Assembly: GCA_021186555.1 (NCBI GenBank)
Contig: JAJKFL010000042.1
Coordinates: 21,885,521-21,949,520, forward strand
Origin: Reticulitermes speratus
Taxonomy: Eukaryota > Arthropoda > Insecta > Blattodea > Rhinotermitidae
Length of the DNA: 64,000 nucleotides
Direction: 5' to 3'
Under the pieces are notes generated by a model that was not told where the DNA came from, made no database searches, and was given only the letters and a program-made list of their open reading frames with translations. This document shows positions 45,946-54,644 of this stretch, piece by piece (positions within the stretch are counted from its first letter, which is position 1; each line of letters begins with the position of its first letter). The translations under genes and the position numbers were made by a program.

Positions 45946-46044
45946 TAATGCTTTCTGTTCACGGTGTTAACTTAATTTGTTCAATTTTCCTCACGTTTGT
46001 TTCTACCTGTTTTGCATTACCCACCATTTTACATGCCCCTCCAT

Positions 46045-46395
46045 TTAATCTTGCAATCCACACTTCATTGCAAACTTTGGCTTTACGAGTTGAAAAAAGT
46101 CATGAACTAAAATTCCATCACACAGAATATCCAACTCTTTATTCATTAGTTGAAATTCATGCATAATCAAATTGTTCCTGAGTTCGACTTTTGCCTCTAC
46201 TGTCCTATGGAATTCCATTGGGGACCCATCTACACATTTTACTTTCAGTTTCCCTTCGGGATCATACTTTGTAGTCCGAAGTATTTTATTTCCCTTAAGG
46301 AGACTAACACCTGCCCCTGTGTCAATAAGAAACAATAATTCACCTTCCTTCCCAGTATTTACTTTCAGCCCTAGAAACATGATCTTCTTCTCCTA
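46045..46395 (-). pseudogene. Gypsy aspartic protease relic
   Basis: Encodes LFLIDTGAGVSLLKGNK, where DTGA is the active-site motif of retropepsins, and later ILVHDFF, which corresponds to the ILG-DF block near the end of the domain. The frame is open for 111 codons, yet no intact RT follows because a hAT fragment lies downstream. A mariner fragment abuts it upstream. Confidence 0.78.
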
Positions 46396-46800
46396 TGCAG
46401 CCTATTGAGTAGACTGAGGTGTGCCTCCACTCCATGGACTGCTGTTTAAATTCCGGAGTCAAGTGGGACACCCATGTCTCGTCACCTGTGACGATATGGC
46501 TCAAGAACCCATCACCTTGCTCACTGCATCGCGTGAGAAATGTCAACGCACTGGCAGCACTCTTCTGTTTGTGTTCCTCGGAGAGCATCTTCGTGAGCAC
46601 AATTTCCGAAAGTTCAAACGATCCGTCACAATTTCGTAGAGAACAGTTCTTGAAATTTGCTGGAAATGCAAGGACAGCGACGAAATGGTGAACCGTCTGT
46701 CTTCACGAACTTTTGCTTCGACCACGGTATACACGCTGCGGCAGCCTCTCCGCTTACAGCCACAGCATGCAGCAAAGTCGTTCAGCCGACTCCGCCCACT
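46396..46800 (-). pseudogene. Mariner transposase N-terminal relic
   Basis: Reads RFTISSLSLHFQQISRTVLY, LNFRKLCSR, then after a frameshift KMLSEEHKQKSAASALTFL, then HIVTGDETWVSH and FKQQSMEWRH. These are the helix-turn-helix region and the first catalytic aspartate block (TGDETW) of mariner transposases. It ends abruptly beside gypsy sequence; the second and third aspartates are absent. Confidence 0.82.
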
Positions 46801-46834
46801 GGCCACGGGATTGGCGCACAGCGGGTGCTGTCAG

Positions 46835-46915
46835 CTAGCCAATCACAGAACAGATTAGTCCCATGTCCAGTGGTATAAATACATGGCCGAAAGACACCAA
46901 GCTTCATTCCGTCGA
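46835..46915 (+). promoter_or_regulatory. CCAAT/TATA promoter-like segment
   Basis: GCCAATCACAG (CCAAT at 46,839) lies about 35 bp upstream of GGTATAAATACATGG (TATA box at 46,874). Initiation would be expected near CTTCATTCC, about 30 bp further. No host coding exon follows, so it is probably the promoter of a mobile element, possibly an LTR. Confidence 0.45.
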
Positions 46916-47099
46916 CAGCATCGGAGCAAGTCAGTCGCAAGACAGCAAAGGAATAACCAGTCGTAAGACCAGCAAAATCTCTGCCTGCCACGTCTTCGAG
47001 AGGTACACTCTACGTTCTCCGCTTTCAGATAAGACTAGGATGGGAGCATCATAAACGGTGGATTTAAGAAAGGCACCATGCAAGAGCACTGGGATTGAA

Positions 47100-47405
47100 A
47101 ATTTGGCTGATAGAAAAAGTGGATGCGGCAAACCCCCCCCCCCCCCCCCAAAAGGAGTAGGTCAGTCGTAAGACCAGCAAAGGAGTAAGTTTGTCGTAAG
47201 ACCAAAGGAGTAAGTTTGTCGTAAGACCAGCAAAGGAGTAAGTTTGTCGTAAGACCAAAGGAGTAAGTTTGTCGTAAGACCAGCAAAGGAGTAATTGAAA
47301 AAGTGGATGCGGCAACCCCCCCCCCCCCCAAAAGGAGTAAGTTTGTCGTAAGACTAGCAAAGGAGTAATTGAAAAAGTGAATGCGGCAAACCCCCCCCCC
47401 CCCCT
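47100..47405 (+). repeat. Tandem GTCGTAAGACC repeats and poly-C tracts
   Basis: Five tandem units of TTGTCGTAAGACC(AGC)AAAGGAGTAAG at 47,160-47,292 alternate between about 30 and 25 bp according to the presence of AGC. Three poly-C runs (near 47,131-47,149, 47,317-47,329 and 47,390-47,404) each follow AAGTGGATGCGGCAA or a close variant. Diverged units also occur at 46,930-46,975, downstream of the TATA box. Confidence 0.88.
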
Positions 47406-47486
47406 AAAAGGCCCCTTTCAGGGCCACCACATGTACTATTCAAAGGAGGTGGAGTTGTCTTTCCTTCTCATCCTACTTTTTAAAGG

Positions 47487-48195
47487 GACACGCAGCGTAA
47501 CTGCGGATACGCACCCCGGTGTGTTGCCTGTGGTGAGCCGCACCCCTCCGGGGAGTGCTCTACCCCTCGGCAGCGGCTTAAATGCTGCAGCTGCGGGGGC
47601 AACCACACGGCAAACTACCGGGGCTGTGCAAAGTGGAAAGAAGCAAAGGCCGCTCTTACAAAGCGGACGCCAGCTCCTCGCGTCCACATGAACTGTGCAA
47701 CCGGTCGCTCGGCTTCAGCGCAAGAGACCCGCGCCGAGCCTTCTGCGGAACAGAAGAGTTTAGGCCCTGAGTGGTGCGTGGGGGGCGGGTAGTGAAACCA
47801 ACCACCCCACCCCTACCTCAACCCACTCCCAAGCCGGCCACGGCCCCTAAACAGGGCAAAGCGACCACAAGCAGGAAAAAGGTCAAGGCTACCCAACCTG
47901 CCGTTCCGGCCCCTCAACAGACCCCAACGAATAAGCAGGCTTATATACTATATATATAATGACTGGTAAACCATCGCCTCCACCTAAGAAGCCTAATCCT
48001 ACTCGCATTCCATCTCCCAATCAGTCTCCTATCGAGATCTCTGATCTGCTCGACAACCTTCCTGTAAACGCGTGTGTGGAGCTGACACGGCGGCTCCTCA
48101 CAGCGGTACCCACCCTCCCTTCAGGTGCGGCACGCTCGCGGGCTGCCCTGAAAATCGTTATCCTATTTGTATCTGGATATGGCAGCACACCCTAA
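47487..48195 (+). pseudogene. Jockey-like ORF1 (Gag) with zinc knuckles
   Basis: Frame 47,487-47,792 encodes TQRNC, RCVACGEPHPSGEC and CCSCGGNHTANYRGC, consecutive CCHC knuckles typical of LINE ORF1 nucleic-acid-binding proteins. After a stop and frameshift, 47,959-48,195 encodes the ORF1 C-terminus, IEISDLLDNLPVNACVELTR and onward to GYGSTP. Its stop overlaps the ORF2 start by a few codons. The Gag N-terminus is missing or unrecognisable. Confidence 0.85.
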
Positions 48196-49868
48196 GGCAC
48201 TCAGTGCGAAGGCACTACGGTTGGCCTGCTGGAACGCGGATGGCGTGCGCGGCAGAAAGATGGAGCTGGATCACTTCCTTGGTAAACACGGGGTTGACAT
48301 GCCTCCTGACTAAAAAACTCATCTTAGATCAGGGCAAATCTTTCGGCTCGCAAACTATTGTAATGAATATTGATAATATGGGGAAATATTTTTTGAATTG
48401 ATTATGTTTAGTTAAGATGATTTTGCATAGAATTAATGAGAACCTATGTATTGCATATTAATGATGCAATTTTCCATTAAGTTGAATCATAGATTTGCAG
48501 TCCACCTGCAAGCAGAACAGATTTGTCACGGGATTTGGGCCGTGTGCAAAATATTCCTAGAACTGTAGATATGCAATAGAGTTCTGATTGGCAGTTAATA
48601 GTGCATAGCAACTGAAATGACAAGTTATAATTGGTTAAGAGTGTGGAGAGAGGGTGAAAGTAGCCATCTTTGGGAGCGGTTTCGCAGGTATTATATAGGG
48701 GTGAAGACAATGGGAGAGCGTCTTTTGGCGTCAGTCTTTGGTCAGGAGCATTCGAAATTACAACCTTAGAAATTATTATGAACAAAGAAAGTTAGTTGTT
48801 TACTAACTGCAAAAGTGAAAAGTGGTGATAAATAGAAAAGATCCACGAAACGTATTTGTTTGGAAACATTTAAATGAACACGTAAAAGAAGTTTAGGTCA
48901 TTTTTATAGAAAATGTTTGTTAACTGTGATGGTGAAACAACGGTTCAAATGGAAAGATAATAAGGCACATAAGTGAAACCGAGTGAAGTTTAACCAGCCA
49001 GAAATAAAAGTGTAATTTATGAGTGCAAACAGGGTTGCTACTGCCAGAATTAAATTCAACAGATAAGTTGGTTACAATTATTTAATTTGGATACAAGGTA
49101 TGTAAGAACAGCCTATTATATGTAAGTAGAGAAGGAAACAAAATCATTTTAATATGGATATAATGTTAAAATGTAAGGAAAAAAGTGTGTGAATCCAAAG
49201 TAAATACAGGGAATGTAACTTCAAGGGATTTATATTAGTTTACTGAAAGATTAATTTGAGTTTATTGAGATATTTGTAACTTTACAGGTAAAGTTAAATA
49301 CTTGGAAATTTAAGTAGAGTAGTATATTGATACTGAGGTAATTATTTGGGTTATTTTATTTGGACATTTAATTGGGGTTTTGGTTGTGTTTGATGTGTTT
49401 AAATAGTTTTGTTTTTATTATTAAATTTGCTTTGTTATTAGTGTTAAATTTGGTGTTGGTGTTTATTATATGCCAGAAATACACAGGAGGATTAAAATTT
49501 CCAGTACTGAGATACTGGATGGTGGCAGCCTTACCAACTGCAGTTTGCAGAACTGCTTAGCTACGTATACCAAACGGGCCCTGATCTCACTAGTGGGACT
49601 ATTGAGTGACAGTGACCGTTACACTATGTTTGCCACCGTACAGACCGGCCTACAGAGGGCGGCGGAACAGCTATACTGGTCCGCCGGGGTATAGACCACT
49701 ACGCTATACCCGTCCTCGGCCTGACCCAGTTTGAGGCAACTGCCATACATGTCATGTTGGCTAGCGGACCGGTGGAAATCCTGGCGGCTTACCTTTCGCC
49801 CTCCCGGCCCCTAATCGATGCGGATTTGTCTGCCTGCCTGAGCGGAGGGCTTCCCGTTCTATTGGCGC
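48179..49868 (+). pseudogene. Jockey-like ORF2 endonuclease, split by an LTR
   Basis: The ATG at 48,179 starts MAAHPKALSAKALRLACWNA then DGVRGRKMELDHFL, the N-terminus of an apurinic-type endonuclease. A frameshift near 48,305 creates a stop, but the other frame continues KTHLRSGQIFRLANY up to 48,358. After the LTR, the protein resumes at 49,625 as YVCHRTDRPTEGGGTAILVR, then GIDHYAIPVLGL and LASGPVEILAAYLSPSRP to 49,867. Conserved endonuclease blocks are therefore on both sides of the insertion. Confidence 0.88.
48355..49627 (+). mobile_element. Solo LTR (1,265 bp) with 4-bp target duplication
   Basis: CTAT at 48,355-48,358 and 49,624-49,627 flanks an element that starts TGTAATGA and ends CCGTTACA. 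The TG...CA ends carry the short inverted repeat TGTAA/TTACA. Inside are TTATATAGG (TATA-like, 48,691) and AATAAA (49,003), the usual LTR order of promoter then poly-A signal. No internal retroviral genes are present, so it is a recombined solo LTR. Removing it restores the endonuclease reading across the site. Confidence 0.9.
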
Positions 49869-50615
49869 AGGTTATTCAATCCAAGTGCCTTCGCATTGCT
49901 ACTGGTGCACCTTGGTACATGAGTAACGTGCAAATTCACGAGGATTTGGGAGTTCCTCTCTTTGCTGATCACATCAGAGTCCTAACCGAGAACTTCGACT
50001 CTAAGTTAGCTGGTGTGGGGAACCCCTTAGCCCAGCAACTCGGCAGATATCTACGCTGACCGAGGGCTGACCCAAGCCGCCTAGCGCAAGCTACGGGGAC
50101 AGGTCAGTAAATATGTCGAGGCCCTTAGTGGCCAACCGACACTGCACCTAAAATTAGGCGCGTCTCGAATACCCTGACAGAGGTTTTCCGTGATTTTCCT
50201 CAGTTGTAAGGTGAATGCCAGGGTATAACAAACAAGTCGGGGCACGGCCCGCATCCCCCTCCCCCCCCCCCCTGTAGGACTAAATTATCCGTGTGCAGGT
50301 TTTAGATCCTTCGCGAAATTATTTGTGAAAATGCCACTCTGGGTTCAAATCCCAGGGAGCCATCCAACCAAATTATTCCCCCCACTTAGAAAAACTACAC
50401 GCTCAGAGCTGTAGCCTTTGGTGTGCTAGGTCCCGACTTAATCGAGACCTTAAATTTGTTAGCGTAAGCAAATCCCCAGTTCAGAATAAAGAGTCTGTTA
50501 TCGTGTCCAGCAATGCGGTAAAACGCAGGAATGGCTAAACAGATCAAGGGACGTCGACTTGCGCTCCGCGCAGGTCTCCGCCCTTAGTTAGCACTTTGGT
50601 TGGTTGGTTGGTTGG
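49625..50615 (+). mobile_element. Jockey-like LINE copy C, deleted distal part
   Basis: The endonuclease frame runs without a stop from 49,625 through VLLA into QVIQSKCLRIATGAPWY of the RT C-terminus and ends after LGRYLR at 50,059 (145 codons). An in-frame deletion removed the rest of the endonuclease and nearly all of the RT. The 3' UTR matches the 31-33 kb array, including GGTTTTCCGTGATTTTCC, GGGTTCAAATCC, and a (TTGG)n tail ending at 50,615. Confidence 0.88.
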
Positions 50616-50765
50616 CGGTAAGCGGAGAGGCTGCCGCAGCGTGTGTACCGCGTTCTCCTTCCTGGTGCTGTTGTGGAAAGCGGAGACGCTGCTGCGGCGT
50701 GTGTACCGCATTCTCCCTTGCCGGTGCTGTTGCGGGAAGCGGAGAGATTGATGCATGTGGGTAGC
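50616..50765. repeat. GC-rich 60-bp tandem repeats
   Basis: About 2.3 copies of a unit beginning AAGCGGAGAGGCTGCCGCAG and containing GTGTGTACCGC and TGGTGCTGTTG. The first unit matches, in inverted orientation, the mariner N-terminal relic at about 46,725-46,760. Confidence 0.85.
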
Positions 50766-50769
50766 CCCC

Positions 50770-51305
50770 ATACCCATCTCAGATTCAAGTGTAAAATTTA
50801 ATGAATTTATTTCACGCTTACCCGTTCTTTCCATCCGCCTCTGCCTGTTTTTAAGCGACAACGTATGTTCCCAAACAGTCCATGCACCATTCAACGCACC
50901 ACTCCGTTGTCAATAGCCAACTGAACTGTCAACTCGATGAGCTGTGGTCACCTCTACCGTTACGCATGGACTTTTCCATTGTGACCCCCTGCACACTACA
51001 TGGACTTGTCCAGCATCATCTATAACGCAGTTATCGGTTGAACCATGTCGCTGTCTGCTAACAAAACACCGTGCTGCCACCTACCCACGATATGGTTTTA
51101 ACATACCCCGACGACGGGTGCGACCACCACGCCGCAGGTGGATGTATAGTTGGAAGTTCCACTTTATTCACTATCTTATACATTCCATTAATCCATGCTA
51201 GGCTCCATAGCCTGTCGGATGTGGAATTTATCATACAAACAACATGTACATGCTACTATGAGCATACGTCAACAACACTTAAATAATATGTATTCCTAAT
51301 AGTCA
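50770..51305. other. Unassigned sequence
   Basis: No domain or element recognised. It may include the tail of the LINE whose coding part lies at 53,291-54,070. Confidence 0.4.
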
Positions 51306-51308
51306 AAC

Positions 51309-53056
51309 CAACAATGTAGACTGACCATAATTCCTTGAGACAAAAACGGGACGGGGGGAGGGGATGTTCATAAAGAGTAGGACATTTAATAAAAATGTTT
51401 CATTACATAAAAATATTGAACTTACAATAATTCTTCACAGAACCCACACAAAAACTTTTAGGTTGATGTAGAGGGGGACTGCAGTTCATCATGCTCATAC
51501 CATGAGTATTTTTCAGACGAACTTACTTTATGCAACAAATTTCGGTCTTTCAATACCTTTTCATAAAACTTATCACACTCCATGTTACAAGTTTGTCTTA
51601 CAATTAGCATGGTTCTCATTGATTCAACACTTAATCTGGATGTCTCCTTAGACCACATGCTAATCATAATAAAAAATATTCTTTCCATGGATGCTGTACT
51701 TCCTGGCAGACAAAGAATAAACTCTACTACATTACAAAAATCCTGAAAATCTATACTTTTTCACTCATTTTAGAAAATATTTGCACCAATCTCTCAGATA
51801 CAGAAATATTTTCTTCACTCCATGCATCCAACCGCCTCACAACTATAGCTTTTATGAGGGCCCACCGATCGAATACGCGAGTTTCATCTGTTCCCGTTCG
51901 TGTGATCAGTTCCTCGTTCAGACTGTCCTGTATTTCTTTCCATTCAGGTATCTTCCTTAGTAACACCCACTTAAATTTCTCAGTGTTTCCTAAGCTGCAC
52001 TTCCACTTGTTTACATTTTCTAGGCTGGTTTCATAGAAGTTCTCAACTACTTCAAAAAACTTAACCTCATTAATTTCACCTGAATCTACTAACATTTGTA
52101 GTTTATTCTTGACATCAGTTGTTACAAAAAGATCACTTTTTCTGTCGTCTAATAAGTTCACAAGATTTTAAAAGTTTACAGCTACTTCTGTAGCTGAAAT
52201 ATTATATTTTCCAATGAATGTTTGGAATGCAGACACTTGATCTCTTACAAATGATAAACACAATTTCAAACAGGGATCTTCAAACAATTTCTGCAACATG
52301 ACAGGGCATTTTTCTTGAGAAAGAAACTACGAACGAAGTCCATCAAACATGCTTAAAATTCTGTCAATTGATGGGCCCAAGGACAAAAACCTTGTATTTC
52401 CATGCTCTAACAATTTAGCATAATTGTTTCCTGCAAAGTCACAAAAGTTTTAAGTTGTGAGAACTCTCCGCTTCCCACTAGAGAACACGGTATACTCTCC
52501 ACTTCCTGCAGCAGTTTCTCCGCTGTCCATTTGTCCAGTTTAATGAATTTGAATTCTTTTTCAAGATCATCGTTGAATGTGCACCTTCGCCTCTTTGACA
52601 TTTTAAAATTGAGGCTTAAAACTTCCAAAAATGTAAAATAAAAACTTAGGAGTATGCGACATGCGTATGCTGCAACCGACAAGCGCACAGAACAAAAACT
52701 AACGCTACAGAACAGACGCCGCGTCTGAGACGCGCAAGTGTTGCCAACACGTATTTTTTCTTTTCTCTGAATAATTAATTGACTTTAAAGTTACACTTTT
52801 TATTGAATGGGCAATTGTCGATCTCGATCAACGCGCCTCTACCGATGGTTACACGAATGACTGGTACCTACAATAGCAGCCATTGATGCAACTTCATTAT
52901 AGGTTATGATTGACCAACATTTAAGCATATTATAAAATTTTTATACAAAACGGGACAAAAAAGGCATTTTTACTAAAATGACGGGACGGCCGGGATATAG
53001 CAAAAAAAAGGTACGGTTCCATTCAAAACGGGACGTATGGTCAGCCTACAACAATG
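51309..53056 (-). mobile_element. hAT element with 8-bp target duplication
   Basis: Direct repeats CAACAATG at 51,309-51,316 and 53,049-53,056 bracket a 1,732-bp element (51,317-53,048). Its ends, TAGACTGACCATA and TATGGTCAGCCTA, are inverted repeats; subterminal CGGGAC words repeat near both ends. It encodes a decayed transposase on the - strand and sits in the 3' region of an older LINE. Confidence 0.92.
51458..52601 (-). pseudogene. Decayed hAT transposase
   Basis: Starts MSKRRRCTFNDDLEKEF at 52,601, a beginning common to a group of insect hAT transposases. Continues after frame breaks with NLLDDRKSDLFVTTDVKNKL, SLENVNKWKCSLGNTEKFKW and TSRLSVESMRTMLIVR before a stop at 51,458. The central catalytic part appears deleted, so it is non-functional. 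Family assignment follows from the flanking 8-bp duplication as much as from the protein. Confidence 0.7.
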
Positions 53057-53290
53057 GAACTTATTACAATTGCTAATACAAATAACAGGATTAGAGAAAA
53101 ATCCTAGTATGACCTTACCAGTCATGTCTAACACCAATGGCATAATAACAATAACAATAATGAATAAAAAACTAATTATAATCAGATAAATAGGACTAGT
53201 AAATATAAACTGATTCCCAATATTTTGAATTAAGCATTATATTTTATATGCAGTTACTTGGTTAAAATGTGTCGTATCCCTAAAAAAACC

Positions 53291-54070
53291 TCAAGTTCTA
53301 GTCAAATTAAAATACTCATCAAGTGAATAAAATGATTTAGTATAAAGAAATCTCTTTAGGGCCAATCTAAATTGCTTAACAGTATGGGACAGCTTTTTTA
53401 TATCAGCAGGAAGGTTATTGAAAACCTTAATACCATTACAATACGTTCCTCTTTGATAAATTGACAGGTTTGGTAGTGGTAGATGAAGATTTGATCTTGA
53501 TCTTGTATTTTTGTCATGAATCTCAGAAGTCTCTCTATATTGAGATTGAATTGGTAAAATCTTCAGCGTCTTGAATAATTCTCTGCAAGAGTCTCTGCAT
53601 CTGGATCCCATGAGAATTCTAACTACCCTTTTTTGCATTCTGAAAACTTGAACACTGTCAGAGGCGTTTCCCCAGATTATTATTCCATAAGTCATTAGTG
53701 AATGAAAATAAGAAACGTAAACTAATCGCACAGCATCTTGGGATATGAATGGTTTAATGGCTTTAATTGCATAACAAGCCAAACATAACTTAGGTATGAG
53801 CTGTTGTACATGAGCTTTCCAGGACAACGTACTTTCAATAACTCTTCCAAGGAATTTTGTCTTCGAAACATTGGTGATGAATTTTTTGTTGAGTCCAATA
53901 TTTATATCCAAAGAGGTACTATTTTTAGTCATGAACTGAATGTAATGAGTTTTTTCATAATTTAGTGACAGTAAGTTTTTATCAAACCATTCGTTTAACT
54001 GAACGAAAACAGTGGCTATTTCATTATTAAAAGCTGTAAGAGTTAGTACAATAACATAGCAAAATTGCAA
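53291..54070 (-). pseudogene. LINE reverse transcriptase C-terminal part
   Basis: A 259-codon open frame without an in-frame stop. It reads NLLSLNYEKTHYIQF, KFLGRVIESTLSWKAHV, ACYAIKAIKPFISQD, YGIIIWGNASDSVQVFRMQK and RILMGSRCRDSCRELF, the thumb/connection region of a non-LTR RT (K..FLG...D..L.W..H, YG...WG, QKR..R). Catalytic FADD-type residues lie upstream of the retained part. The frame ends near the 3' end; the 3' UTR is cut by the hAT element at 53,048. The clade is uncertain. Confidence 0.85.
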
Positions 54071-54214
54071 TGATAGAGAAATCAGCTGTAGATTGAACTC
54101 GGGGGAATACCTGATACCATTCGGTTTTTTGTCTTCAGTTTGCTGTCCAAAAACATACAGAACTGTAATTCTGTCTGTTGTTTTATATGCATGTGAAACT
54201 TGATCTCACACATT

Positions 54215-54640
54215 ACAGGAGACACACATGCTGAAGGTATTCGAGAATAGGGTGCTAAGGACGACATTTCGGCCTAAAAGGGATGAAGCAATACTGGACT
54301 GGAGGAAACTGCATAATCAGAGGCTTCATTATTTTTACTCCTCATCAAATATTATTAGGGTGATCATATCAAGAAGAATGAGATGGGCAGGGCATATGGT
54401 ATGTATGGGGAGAGGCGAGGTGCACACAGGGTTTTGTGGGGAAATCTGTGGGAAAGAGACTATTTGGAAGACCTAAGCTTAGATGGGAGGATAATATTAA
54501 AAATGGATCTTCAAGAAGTGGGATAGGGAGGCATGGACTGGATTGCTCTGGCTTAGGACAGAGACAGGTGGCGGGCGCTTGTGGATGTGGTAATGAACCT
54601 TTGGGTTCCATAAAATGCGGGAAGTTTCTCAACTAGCCGA
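54215..54640 (+). pseudogene. LINE 3' end (RT C-terminus)
   Basis: Frames give LKVFENRVLRTTFRPKRDEA, WRKLHNQRLHYFYSS, SRRMRWAGHM and, after frameshifts, [15 protein letters not shown] and [11 protein letters not shown]. These are the post-RT blocks of a very common insect LINE (V.E..VLR..FGPKRDE, RRMRWAGHV, GRP...WEDNIK). 5'-truncated. Confidence 0.8.
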
Positions 54641-54644
54641 GGAC

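Noticed and set aside
47160-47292. Regular short repeats that could suggest a CRISPR-like array
   Set aside because: The units are contiguous with no unique spacers, and the DNA is eukaryotic.
47035-47360. - strand ORFs of 98 codons with Gly runs and repeated Tyr-Asp-Lys-Leu-Thr words
   Set aside because: Produced by the poly-C tracts and the tandem GTCGTAAGACC repeats.
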